Assembly (NCBI GenBank): GCA_036924285.1
Contig: JAYKYS010000009.1
Span: 6,448,001 to 6,512,000, forward strand
DNA length: 64,000 nucleotides
Direction: 5' to 3'
From: Asterella californica
Lineage: Eukaryota > Streptophyta > Marchantiopsida > Marchantiales > Aytoniaceae
Shown here: piece after piece, positions 35,601 through 46,770 of the stretch
Layout: the number at the start of each line of letters is the position of its first letter
Position numbering within the stretch: position 1 is the first letter of the stretch
The notes under the pieces: model-generated
What the model was told of the DNA's origin: nothing
Seen by the model: only the letters and a program-made list of their open reading frames with translations
Database searches by the model: none
Program-made: the position numbers and the translations under genes

Positions 35601-37336
35601 CGATCACCTGAACAATACAGAAAATCCCCAGATCCACATAACAGTCTGATAACACTCTCCTTGGTTACCACGTCCATCTCCACTGTACCTGTATTGTAGG
35701 TCGTAACCACAAATCAGCTGGCTTCAAAGTACTTGCACACTTGCTCCTTGGTGAAGGGACGTCCTTACCGCATCTGTACAGTAGGGCAAGATCTTAAACA
35801 ATAGAGCTGACTATCAAAGTCCAGCTACTCCGCAGTCCTCCCCCGATCCAATCAGAACATCCACGTCTAGTATGAAGTGCATACTAACCAGGATGTTATA
35901 ACTGCCCTCTCGTTCGGTTAATGTGCTTCCCGGGTTTTGGAATATCGTACGATACATGTGATAAATAATACAGTCCCTTCCGGAACGGTATTTCAGGCGA
36001 TGCGAGTGCCCATTTAGACTACTTCCTCCTCCGGCACAATACAGTACTACATTACACCCTGGTGACATTTCGCTTCCACGGCTCCACCATTCGCTTTGAC
36101 ATCTGCTGTAACCTGCAGTGGTTGCATGTGTACACTGTCTGCAAATATTCTGAAATAAGAACCTTCGCGGTTCTAACTCACAGACTTCCCGCTTACAAGC
36201 AAAGATTGTAAGCAAACCACTCACATCTTTCCAACCTTCCCAACTCGATATGGTTACACCTTTGACGTATGTACAATTGATATTCACATAAAAATATTAT
36301 GTTTACTACATTCATGACAGGGATCATCAGACCCGCGTGTTACAAAGACCTTGTAAGATAATAAAGATTGATGAACCGACTGCATAATATACACATAGAT
36401 GTTGCGCCTACTCAGACTCCTTGTCACATGGAGCTGGTACGAACGAGGCATGCAGGAAGTAGTAAAACTGTTCGCTTCATCGGCCACGATAGATTCCCTC
36501 ATCATTATGATCCAACGGAGGAAGCCAGCAGGCCGCCAAGAAATTCGATGCCGTTCAAAGTACCTTCGTAAGATCAGAGCCGAGTGAAGATCACATTGTT
36601 CACTTAGCTGCTTACGAAGGCCTGCACTACTGGAAGCCCCGAGCATTAAATAGTCGTACAACTACCCACACCTAAAAGGTCGCCTGGCAACTGCCCAACA
36701 TGACGTCGTCTCCTTGGATGGGTTTGTCCTCGCCTAGCGTGTAACAATACTTAGCGGGCAAAGTCAGATCCGAAGAAAATGCAGCCGTTATTGGAAGTAA
36801 CGTTGGGGGATACCAGTTGCATGCGCATGCAACAAACACCTTCTACTGCCATATCTGCAGCTTCTTTCAGAGACAAAGTAATACATTGCTCAGTGCCGAA
36901 ATGGTACGGAAACAAATTGTGTGCCCACACGCACTGCCATTAACACTTGCTCAAGGTATACAAATCGTCTCGACTTAGTAGACTTCGAGCACGCTGCAAG
37001 GACATCTGCAGTAGCTCGCGATCACTAGCTGCTTGGAGTAAGCACCTGATTCAGACAACTCTCCGGCTCATATCTGACACTAAACTATAAGCACAACATC
37101 TTATCCGTCGGCCAGTAAATAAAATTCTAAAAGCAAAATTCAACACGAATGGAAATGCAGACAGTGCATGTCCATCATAGCTTACTAACTCAGATGACGA
37201 TGAGGACCATTCAATCGAGTTCAAATCTGGAGATGTTTGTACCCACCTCAACCATGCGCGTCACCATCTGGGAGTCTGCCAAATGGCTCGCTCCTGTGAG
37301 CCACAAGCAAAATGGGGTTACTTTAATAACATCAAA
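32667..37336. other. No protein gene recognised; downstream flank of MIR529
   Basis: Several minus-strand frames of 100-157 codons (33321-33623, 35814-36287, 36284-36661) show no family motifs and are Cys/Ser/Arg-rich, as random frames often are. Part of this region may be the 3' portion of the minus-strand pri-miRNA transcript. No terminal repeats found. Confidence 0.35.
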
Positions 37337-37438
37337 GGCGGCAGTCGAAGAGAGAGGGTACAGCCCGTATGTCAACTCACGTTGCCAGAAGAAACAGCCG
37401 GAAGTTACAAGGGGCTGTACTCTCTCTCTTCTGCTGCC
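37337..37438 (-). ncRNA. MIR529: MIR529 precursor hairpin 1
   Basis: Read on the minus strand, the 5' arm carries a 21-nt miR529-type sequence at 37432-37412. It begins AGAAGAGAGAGAG, has T at position 14 and ends ACAGCCC. The 3' arm at 37365-37345 carries the star, starting GGCTGTACCCTCTCTCTTC. The arms pair along the mature region with one internal A-C mismatch, the same mismatch seen in hairpin 2. A GGCAGCAG/CTGCCGCC-type base stem extends below, and the loop is about 46 nt. miR529 guides AGO1 cleavage of SBP-box (SPL) mRNAs, where its site overlaps that of miR156. Identification rests on recall of the family consensus and on the paired arms; processing is inferred. Confidence 0.88.
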
Positions 37439-37542
37439 ATCATTCATGTGAGACCACTGGAGCCGTTTGCCGTTGACGATGAAGCAGACGTAAAATTGAG
37501 CTGCTGGCTGAGATAAGCTGATGAAGAAATAGAGAGGATCAC

Positions 37543-37633
37543 GGATGCCGGCAGCGGAAGAGAGAGGGCACAGCCGAGTATGACGCAGTAGTCATGGGCA
37601 CAGGGCTGTGCTCTCTCTCTTCTTCTTCCATCA
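37543..37633 (-). ncRNA. MIR529: MIR529 precursor hairpin 2
   Basis: On the minus strand the mature-type 21-mer lies at 37623-37603 (AGAAGAGAGAGAG, then C at position 14, then ACAGCCC). The star lies at 37575-37555 (GGCTGTGCCCTCTCTCTTCC). Pairing is continuous over about 19 bp apart from one A-C mismatch, and the terminal loop is about 27 nt. The C at position 14 of the mature strand is matched by a G in the opposite arm, whereas hairpin 1 has T with A, so the two hairpins differ by a compensated base change. This supports selection on the fold. It lies about 105 bp upstream (minus sense) of hairpin 1, so one primary transcript could carry both. Confidence 0.9.
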
Positions 37634-38199
37634 TTCGTAAAATTTTGTTTGTCGCATCTACCGATGATGGGGTTGGATGGTACAACCATGCCTCGTGCAC
37701 GGCAGAAGGCAGGCATGAGGGGGCCACGCGTGATTGTGTACACGACCCAAACACTGCGTGGCGTTTAGACGAAGCAAAGGCGTTATAGAACGGCATCTCA
37801 CAGCAGGGCAAAGAAGGAATCAGATACATCAGACAAGGAACAGGAGTCACGATACTAGGTGCATGATCGCTACACCAGGCTGATGCATTTGATTTGAGCG
37901 TGCGGGACGATGCTACCGAGAAGACGATTGATTTAAGCAAACAGAAACATGCACGAATGATTGGTCAGGGTGGTACGGAAAGAAAGCCAACAAGTGGATA
38001 ACTAGGTGACTTAACAAATTAAAAAATTGCAACAAGAGCCAGCGGGGTGATGGGTCAACCATCGATAACTGCTTACTGCAGACCTTTGTATCGTCATCCT
38101 TCCTCACTGGGAGATATGCGTAAGGGGGAATAACCACTAACACGGGCGGGTTGAAAGTGCGGATTGAGTCGATGTTGGATACGAGGAAGTGCGAGGTGC

Positions 38200-38206
38200 T
38201 TTTATA
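38200..38206 (-). promoter_or_regulatory. Candidate TATA box for MIR529 transcript
   Basis: On the minus strand GGCTATAAAAGCACC gives a strong TATA box. A start about 30 bp downstream (near 38170) would place hairpin 2 some 540 nt into the transcript, a common arrangement for plant pri-miRNAs. Assignment to MIR529 rests on strand and distance only. Confidence 0.5.
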
Positions 38207-38692
38207 GCCAGGACGCACACTTGACAGAAGAATGGAGCGACCGAGAGGGGGCATGCGGGGCCGTCCCTTGCGGCGGCGTGTGTGCCATATTGCAGCATCC
38301 GCCAGCTTTCCGAGCTTCACTCCATATATCTCTCTGCTCCGAGCTCAGCTGCCCCCGATCATCTCTCGCATCTGCCCGCTACTGGCACAATATTCACATA
38401 AATCGTGATAAATGATCACCACCTTTAACTTGACAACCCACCTGGTGTTTATCGTCTCAGTCTCCTCCCTAAGCCTTCCTTTTTTTCTCCAACCCCTGCA
38501 CTCCTCCTCGCATTTCCCTTCCGCTTCCTTCGTGTCTGTAGGAGATGTCCTTTCCCAGCCTCCTGTCTCTTCTCTTCTCCCACACTCGGACCTTATCATT
38601 CCTCTCCTCTTTACAAACAAGGCGGCAGGCAGGTCAGAGTCCTTCCGAGAGTCTGTTGTAGTCGTAGTAGTAGAACAGAACTAGAACTGCTA

Positions 38693-38757
38693 CCGTAGGT
38701 TCAAGCCCCAACCTCTAGCAGGCAGCGAGACCCGGTCCGCTACGCCACCAGAACGGA
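38693..38757 (-). other. tRNA-like / Pol III promoter remnant
   Basis: On the minus strand TGGCGTAGCGG (38747-38737) fits the tRNA A box, and GGCTTGAACCT (38707-38697) is close to the B box, with about 30 bp between them. AGGTT and AACCT form a T-arm-like stem. The cloverleaf is not complete (no clear anticodon arm), so this is more likely a SINE head or tRNA relic than a working tRNA gene. It lies upstream of the MIR529 TATA box. Confidence 0.4.
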
Positions 38758-41700
38758 CAGGCTTCTTCTTCTGTTGGGGCTGGAACTGGAGTTGCGAAGT
38801 TGCGACCAGGACGGTGGCTGGGCGGAGACTGGCTGGACTGTCCGGCTTTTCTTTCCGTTACGAGGGGCTGCCCTGGGCATGGCTGTCACGTCGAGGACGA
38901 CGAACAGGCAGTGAGCGAGTGAGTGACTGAGCAAATTGCGTGAGCGACGGATGCTGGCTACATATCAGCCTGAAGAAAGAAAGCAAGAATCTAAGAATAA
39001 TAATAAGAAGAAGAAGAGCAGGCACCAAGACCGCGACGGGACTAGACTACAGGTGGTCCTGTTCCAAACATGTGCCTGCCTCAGCGTCACCAAACTACAT
39101 TATTTCTTTCGCAGTTCGCAGCAAGCACGCCACTCTTTCTCTCTTCCGAAGGAAAGAGACAGACGAGCAGAGGTAAAGCTAATCTACTACTACAATCTAT
39201 GACCCGCTACCGGTTCGCTGACCTGACTTGAGTGAGGATGATTTCAGTTTCCGCCTTCCTGACGGAGCGGTCAAAGTCCATGTGGCCCCATGCCATAACT
39301 AGCTAGGGGAAACGGAATGGTTCAATGGGGTGATGCATGATATTAGGGAAATGGAACGGCCTGGCATGTTGGGCGCAACATAACGGGCGGGCAGTAACTT
39401 GTAGAGTGTTCGCAGGAGTTAGCTAGCGAAACGGGAGGTGCGCGCAGCTGGCCAGCGCAACTCTGCGGTGGGCTCAGAATAGCAGTTTGTTTTCACTTAA
39501 ATTTAGGTCTGGACGTAAATCCGTAAAGAGCGGAATAGAAGTGAAAAGGACGTCTATATTTGACAACCGACTCAAATTTGTTATCTGCATTGACTTCACA
39601 AATTGTTTGTTTCATTATTTTCGGTTTCGTCTGAGGTGTTCATTCTTGTGGTTTTCACGCCACCCCGTTTAAAGCTCTCATTAGGTACAGTACCCTATAA
39701 TTAGGGAGAACAATTAGCACAAAGATTCAAGAATGAGGAAATGTCGCTTTCTTCATGTGAGTTATGTATTCACTGTATGTATAAGATAGGAGCTACCGTA
39801 CCCCTTTCGGTGGATAAAGTCAGATTCGGCGGTACTAGGTAGAATCCTCCTCCGCGCTTGTGGATCTTATTGGGTTTTCTTAGCCTTGTGCCAAGTTAGA
39901 GCCAGTTAGACAAGTCTCTGGCCTCTGATAAGACGTCTCATGAGTGCAAGTCATCCCAGCTGGAAGATCTAGACGCGTCGTGGAGAAGGCAGCCACTGCC
40001 TCACAGAGTCACAGCACAGCACAGCACAGCTCTTCGAATTCACACTTCACTCTCACTCTTTCGACTGATGAGACAGCAGTAGAACAGACGCAGTCCGCGC
40101 AAAACACATGAGTGTACACACGCAAAGTTCTTTCTAGCAAGTCAAGCTCGTTTACGCATAAAAACACAGAAACACTTTGGAAACAGCATCCATCCTATCA
40201 TGAGCAAGCCATGCGAAAGAAAACAACTTGCACTCATTCGGAGGAAGGGAGCTTGTTTCAGTTTTTCGACCATAAGCTCCTTGGCAGAAAAAAGGATGCC
40301 AAACAACGTCGATGGGGACTCGATGTATGGGAGCTGGGCGCAGAGGGCAGGAAGGAGACATCTGGGACAGAATATTAACGGGAATTCGAAGGACGTATAT
40401 CACAAAATTATGGAACAAGTACTCCTAGCGAATCTACGTAGTGATAACAACTCTCATGTTTAAGAGAGGAACTGATGCGTCTTGGTAGTTTTGTGTTGGA
40501 AACAAGCAAGGAAGTTGATACAATATGGGTACTTTCCAACGTACTCATCATTAGTATCAAACAGGTATGTTAAAACCGTCGGAAACTCTCCCCCCTCTCT
40601 CATATTCATATTCATGCATGGCTTCTTCCAGTTTTCAATGTGGCCTAGCTCTGACCTTTCTTCTTCCTCCTTTCTGTCTCGAGTACAGTTTGGTTTAGTT
40701 TTTTTCCTTCTTCTTTTTTAAACAATGAAGGGGACAGACTTCTAGAGTGTAGAGTGCAGTTTCTATATTTATTATTATTTTATTTTTGTCTAGAGTACAG
40801 TAAGTTGGATGCTCTCCAGGGGACATGGGACATGGTATGTACCAGTGTGGTACTAGGTACGGTAAAATGATGAAGTTTACAGTACACTCTTCTGCACGTT
40901 CCTTACCGTGATATGGAGAAGTTACTAATTTGCGAGACCCCACCCACACGACTGGCTCCATTACACGACAGTATATACTATATAGAATACAGTACTATGC
41001 ACCCATTGAAAACATTATTTGTCAACAGCATAGGGTGTCCTTCCCCAGTTGACATGTCAACGAACGACTAACATTTGCTAGGACTCGAACAATTCCGAGA
41101 GGATGGAAGTAAATATTCTCTCCTACTCTTGCTCCGTCCTCACTTGCTATGGTCACCAGCTTCGTCAACTTTCCAGAGCGGTTCGGGCAGTTGAGCGGTT
41201 TGATCGTGTAACCAGATACGAAGGCCCGCCCCATTCCTATCACCTTCCGTCCCTTTGCAGTCTTAGAACCCAACTCGGGTATTTTAAGGGTGGGGTATGT
41301 TTGAAAAATATAAAATTTTTGAGATCTTTTAATAACAAATGGTTTATTGATGCAAGATTTGTCGATAATATCAATCTATATTGGAGTATGCAGAATCAAG
41401 TCGATCAACTTTGACTCAGTAACTACGGGCTCGAGGAGTTATAAAATCTTTTTTTGTCAAAATTTATTTGTTTTATTATGAAGCTTTTCGCTTTTCTTCA
41501 TTTATAGTAGCATTTATTTTCACTCCTTTGATGTGGTCTGAATCACTAAGATTGACTTTCTTTACCTGGTCTTTAATTGAGAGCATCCATTCGATGACAT
41601 CTGAGCCTTGCAAAAATTCTCGTGCAACTACTTGATGATGCGATATAGATGTGGTTAACCACGAAGATAGATGGTTTCGTCTTTCGGTCAATCGTGTACG

Positions 41701-41800
41701 TTGATAGACGCTCTATCTTCTTCAGTTGAGATATAATGATCTCTGCGACCGAGATGAGCATTGAACAATCCTGAAGGAGTTCTTCCTCTTGCTCCTCGAC
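38758..41800. other. No gene recognised
   Basis: Mixed composition, CT-rich near 38450-38600 and 40560-40720. It contains a short ACAGC pentamer tandem (about 40010-40030). Frames are short and overlap on both strands. The minus-strand frames at 41476-41800 may be the most decayed end of the gypsy remnant that begins at 41801. Confidence 0.35.
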
Positions 41801-41845
41801 GATTCCATTGGACCAGTCGATCATTTTGACTGGTCCAATGAAATC
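41801..41845. repeat. 18-bp-arm hairpin at end of gypsy remnant
   Basis: CATTGGACCAGTC (41806-41818) and GACTGGTCCAATG (41828-41840) are perfect reverse complements with a 9-base loop. With the flanking GATTC/AAATC the arms extend to 18 bp with one mismatch. It lies where protease-region homology of the minus-strand gypsy remnant fades. Confidence 0.75.
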
Positions 41846-41859
41846 ATCGAGACTGGTTG

Positions 41860-42456
41860 TATCTCTCCAGTTTATACTAGACCTCAGTCTGCAGTTGTGC
41901 TATCGTTCTTCCCTGCCGGATGGTTATCATATTAGTATCCCAATCATGATTCAATCGGACGTCTCAAATCCAGGTCTGATCTAAGAATAATTGGTTATTG
42001 TATGTCTTGTTATGTCAGTGACGATGACGCTCTGAAATTGTAAAGTGTATCTCTCTTATCTTGATGGATATGGAGCGTAAGATCCACTTTGGTTTTACTC
42101 GTCCTCCATCTGTCATGCCTACCCAGAAAGGGGCTGGATGGAGGGTTTTGTAACCTTGTTCCTCACACAAGTTTTGCTGAGATTAAATTCAGATCTTCCG
42201 TCATGGAGTACATTCGGAAGTAATTTGGTTTCTACCTGAACTGGTACGGACTGACTATGCTGATCCCAGTCTCCTGCTATGATTTTGATATTCTTCATCT
42301 CTGGTCCAATTGGAGTTGCTCCTCATGTCTGCTGGACTATGATTTCGATACATTGGGGTGCTAATCGCAACAGTTGTCTTATTATTAAAGACGTAATCTA
42401 AGATCATATTCGGTCGACCACCACCTCCATGATCTTACCTCGTGCATCTATGTCAG
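41860..42456 (-). pseudogene. Decayed gypsy linker and aspartic protease region
   Basis: Downstream of gag on the minus strand the frame is interrupted, but a protease-like series is readable. At 42230-42180 it reads LLPNVLHDGRSEFNL, where intact elements have a DxG-S/A-xxNLIS active site. YKTLHPAPFWVGMTDGGRVK and WILRSISIKIREIHFTIS follow to about 42040. The catalytic motif is altered (D-G-R instead of D-S/T-G) and two to three bases are missing after it. No reverse transcriptase follows, so the element is 3' truncated near 41850. Confidence 0.6.
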
Positions 42457-43640
42457 CTAGTTGCTCTTGGGTGACCGTGGTATCTCTCTGAGACTTTCGG
42501 TCATCTCTCTAAACGTGTTCATTTGAGCTTCGATTGATTTAGTTACTCCGTAGGATCTTGTTGATGACCTCGTTCGGACTGTATGTACCTCGGATGAATC
42601 ACTCTCTTCGTCGGTAGATGAGACTCGTTTGATCCTCTTTCTGAAATCAATCATTCTCAGTGTCTTCTGCTCTTCGCGGACATCCTTGATGATACTTATG
42701 TCCTCATTCTCCAAAATAATGACAAAACAGCAGATCTGTTGGTTGAACGATTCTCTCTTTGTCTCCTATTAGTGTTGGCCGCATTGCGTATACTTGAGTG
42801 GATTGCATCCGATATTGAACAGTCCCGTGGCTAGCAGAGTCACATTTATTATAGAACTCTACACAGAATGTCACTTCATGATCATTCCATTGGCAATTAT
42901 TGCAGTGGACATGAGGGAGGGCTACTTGTAGTCTTAACTCCTGAAGTGTTGCTTGAATGTTCTCCATGGTGAGGGAGGACACCTGTTGGATGCTCGTCAA
43001 AGTCGCATTCAATGAAAGTGCATACATCCTTACTGGGTTCGAGCATGCGTAGGTCTCACTATAACCCACGATGTCTCGATCTTGTGTGTTGAGAGTTGTG
43101 ACCAATGGAGGTACCTTCCGGTGGAGGATCTGCTCTATTGAATCGTTGAGTTTCATTGTCTAGTGTAGATCTAGCTTGGTCCGGTATTGTGATCCGACTG
43201 CTACTTGATCTTGTAACTCAATCCAAAGATCTGCAATATAGAATTGTTCGACAAACGAGGTACTTCGCTCATTTGAAAATAACTGATTAAAGATAACTTT
43301 GAATCTATCGTTGTATGCAAACACAGATTCATCACACTCTTGTACGATTTATGATATTCAGTACAACTTTTGCTTATCATTCCAAAAAAATGCATCTCGC
43401 AATGCATCCAAATTCGTAAATGCATGACCATATATTTCCTGTAGAAATGTTACTGCCTCCTTATTCATTGTGGTCTTGAATAGCCGAATGCGCGTCAGAT
43501 CGTCGGTCACATTTTGTACCTCAACAGCTACAAAAAATGCGTACTAGTGCTCTGGATCTTCGGCCGTCTTCCTACTTACACTCATCATACCTACCATGAT
43601 TACTAGGTTTGTCAGACGAGTATTATTGATGATTATCAGA
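42457..43640 (-). pseudogene. Ty3/gypsy gag remnant with CCHC zinc knuckle
   Basis: Gag forms the retroelement particle and binds its RNA. On the minus strand, about 43640-43440, the frame reads VQNVTDDLTRIRLFKTTMNK and then EAVTFLQEIYGHAFTNL, a typical retrotransposon gag domain. After a frameshift at a T run near 43385, it continues CDESVFAYNDRFKVIFNQL and FVEQFYIADLWIEL. The 43156-42704 segment carries a perfect CX2CX4HX4C zinc knuckle (CNNCQWNDHEVTFC; Cys85, Cys88, His93, Cys98 of that frame). A Ser/Arg-rich linker follows to 42457. In-frame stops near 43545, 43345 and 43160 and the frameshift make it non-functional. It was not recognisable from single frames. Confidence 0.75.
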
Positions 43641-44119
43641 GTAAATTCGCTTTGAGCTACAGACGTAACTGCGCTTGTCGTCAAATATGTAGATCTGATT
43701 CAGCCCGAGTAGGACCCTCTTGCTACCGTACTAGCTACTTGCCGATGTCTTAGTGGAAGATCTGGCTCTCTGATCGCTTGTCTCTCTCTTGTACTTATTG
43801 TATGATCAAGTCAATGATTCCTTGATGCCACAAGGAGTGAGGATCCTTCGATGTTATCTTCGCTAGGTTATGTTATCTAATGACAAGCAGGTCGTGTTGT
43901 TACTCTTATCGGGGTAGCTGATATCGTGAGGATAGACTCAAAGATAAGCTTCATCTTATATACTTTTGGTGGACTATTGATCGATGATCATTGTATCTCT
44001 TCGTCTAATTCATCGTTTATTCTGTTCAAACTTCTGTGGTGTCTTGCATCTTCTCCGGATCGAGATGCGTAGATAGATGTCGGACGTCCATAAATTGTCT
44101 GACATGAGTCATTCCTAAG

Positions 44120-45103
44120 TGTAACACCACAACATGGGAAAATCAAGCTACACCGAGAAAAAGATGAGAAAATCAAGTTCCCCTCGCGAAGAAGAAAAGA
44201 AATTTGATCGTAAGAAGCAAAAAAATAATCTAAATTGTTCCTCTGCGGCTCAACTTCACTTGTCACACACAACATAACAATCCAATCTATGTACTCTCTT
44301 CTCAAATGCATAAATGAAGACTCCTTGATCGCGTTGGCACCAAGAACGAAGACCTTGGTCCACCGATCACGAAGAACAAGACACCAAGTCGCAGATAACA
44401 AAAATTGATGAAACTTTTCACTGCGAGTTAATCTCTCTCTTTTTCCAAATCGTCCAATTAAACTTAGTATCGTCTTCAATTTCTTGTAGAACTTGATGTT
44501 ATGATCTCGATGGATCCAAGGATAGCAAGTTGGATTTCAAAATGATTGTCAAAATGATTAAACTCTCATTTGTAGATAATTGAAGCTCTTCAATTTTCCT
44601 ACTCTATGTCTCAATTCTCCCAAAGCACACAATATGATCTCTCTCTTCATGAATCGTCTTAACCAATGCGTACATGCACAGATTTGAACCCAATGACACC
44701 TTACGTGCATGCACTGAACCTCCCAATCACACGAAACGTCCATCGATAAATCGTAGATATAAGTTGATCTTTTAAGCACCCTTTGCGTCAATCTGCAGTA
44801 CATGCATACAACCTACATTATGCTTAAGCAAACCCCTTTGCAAATACCCAATCAGCAATCAACAAGCTAAGGTGTAGCTTGATTTTCTCATCTTTCGAAC
44901 CTCATTTCTTCGTCACTAAGCGTCTAAATGAAATAAATGAATTGTCCATGGGAAGCTTACATCGAGCTCTACTACTTGCTGCAAAGAGAATAGAGATTTT
45001 AAACTTGTGTAAAAACTCTATTTTTAGTCTTATGATCATCTTTAGGGTGATAATGCATAGCATCAAGATTTGATTTTCAGGTAGGAGGTTACACGACATG
45101 ACA
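44120..45103 (-). repeat. LTR copy B (984 bp), minus strand
   Basis: Read on the minus strand it starts TGTCATGTCG at 45103 and ends GGTGTTACA at 44120. It matches copy A (46770-45816) along most of its length; for example both contain TTGATGCTATRCATTATCAC, a GAGGTTCGAAAGNTGAGAAAATCAAG string and a TTGATGTTNTGATNTNGATGG-type string. The copies differ by about 20 percent with small gaps, so insertion is old. A polypurine tract (minus AGAGGGGTGGA, 45115-45104) directly precedes it, marking it as the 3' LTR of the short element. It may also have served as the 5' LTR of the gag remnant below it. Confidence 0.75.
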
Positions 45104-45815
45104 TCCACCCCTCTAAACTTGTACATCTTCCGGAAGCACCAAGATATCAACCAAAGAGTAGGCCGACATTCCACTCTATCTTGTCATCCTCCCTATCATC
45201 CTTATCAACCTCGTCCCCAAAATCTACAACTTGATCGTCATCCTGAAGTTGCAACATTGTCATGATATTTTTTATATTCGTATCTTCGTCCTTTTTCTCA
45301 AAAACCTTCATCCATTCATTTATCATGAATCACTCTTTCTAAATATACACATCTTTCAATATGTCTTGGAGGACATAGAAGAAGTGAACCATCGTACCTT
45401 AGAAACATATCCATATTTCATCCCCACTTGAACCTCACTCGTAAATGTTATCATTCGTATCCATCTCCTCTTTTTCTGCAATTGATTTTCTAAAGACAAG
45501 AATCCACATTGCTGCAAACAAAATTCCCAACTACAATCCACTAAGTCTCCATATACAATGGTATCCTTCTCAAACATCATTCTCTCTTATCTTCTCTTCT
45601 CAAAATGTTTATAACTTTTCAAACATTATTCTTTAACCTTAATCAACTTCAGCAATGGTTTTTTTCTTTGTAAGCCATCCCTACCCATCATCCTATACTC
45701 GTAGTATCGAGAAAGTACATCCATTCTCCTTCACCCTCATTTCTTATTATAGATGATTGAACCTCCAAAATCTCCTTCTTGCGACTTAAAACGCGTACAC
45801 TTACAAAACGACCAA
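45104..45815 (-). mobile_element. Short internal region of a non-autonomous LTR element
   Basis: The 712 bp between two direct LTR copies contain no RT, integrase or full gag. Near its end the minus frame reads NEWMKVFEKKDEDTNIKNI, then DDDQVVDFGDEVDKDDRED and a stop. This acidic tail resembles in style the pol tail at 7980-8083 and is likewise followed by GATGTACAAGTTT and a polypurine tract. The structure is that of a deletion derivative or TRIM/LARD-like element that depends on proteins from related elements. No standard initiator-Met primer site is visible next to copy A. Confidence 0.6.
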
Positions 45816-46770
45816 TGACACCAAAGCAAGCAATTTGGAGTTCTTCTCGTGAAGAACGAAAAGAAATTTGGCCATAGGAAGTGAAAATCTGATGTAAATC
45901 GTTCCTTTGTGACTCAACTTCATTCGTCACACACAACACAACAATCCAATATATGTACGATCTTCTCATATGCATAGATGAAGACTTCATGATCGCAATG
46001 ACATCAAGAATGAAGAGCTTGACCCACCAATCATGAAGACATCTTTAGATCATAGGTGGATAAAAAACTGATGGAAATTTTCCCTACTTGTCAAACTGTC
46101 TCACATCTCTCAAATCGCTCGATTAAACTTAATATCGTCTTCAATTTCTTGTAGAACTTGATGTTCTGATTTTGATGGATCCAAGAACAACAAGTTTGGA
46201 CTCCGAAACGGACCAGAACGGTCCAACTCTCCTTCATAAGTAACTGAAGCTTTCCAATTTTTCTTTCTTATGTCTCAATTTTCTCCAGAACACACAACAC
46301 GATCCCTCTGTAATATACATTCGGCTAAGGTGTCATTGGGTTCAGATCTATGCAAGCTACGCACTAGTTAAGACGGTTTGTGAAGTTTCCAATCAATTGC
46401 AAGTACAAGCTGATCTCTTAAGCACGACCCCTTACATCAATTCACAATACGTCTTCAATCTAGATTATGCCTAAGCAATCCTCTTGCATCTTTAGTATAG
46501 CACCAAGACTCGCAAATACCCGGTAAGCATCTACAAGCTAAGATGTAACTTGATTTTCTCAACTTTCGAACCTCATAACTTCGTCATTCAACGTCAAAAT
46601 GAAGAATATGAACTGCCCAAGAGAAGTTTACACTGAGTTCTACCACTTGTTGCAAAGAGGATAGAGATTTCAAATTTATGTAAAAGAATCTATTTTTAAT
46701 TCTATGAGTATTTTAGAGTGATAATGTATAGCATCAAAACTTGATTTCAAGTAGGAACCGATCCATGACA
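45816..46770 (-). repeat. LTR copy A (955 bp), minus strand
   Basis: It starts TGTCATGG at 46770 and ends GGTGTCA at 45816 in minus reading. It is paired with copy B. Flanking pentamers (CTATA at 46771-46775 and CTAAG at 44115-44119) share only the first three bases, so a target duplication is not established. Confidence 0.7.

Noticed and set aside
35814..36661. Adjacent minus-strand frames of 157 and 125 codons
   Set aside because: Cys-, Ser- and Arg-rich with no motif; no splice-consistent extension found.
37603..37623. miR156/miR529 target site of an SPL gene on the plus strand
   Set aside because: The complementary star arm is present at the right distance for both copies, and no SBP domain frame is nearby, so hairpin precursors explain it better.
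37149..37743. Overlapping frames of 77-100 codons across the MIR529 hairpins
   Set aside because: They overlap on both strands and their repeated RRERVQP and LYSLSS strings simply translate the microRNA arms.
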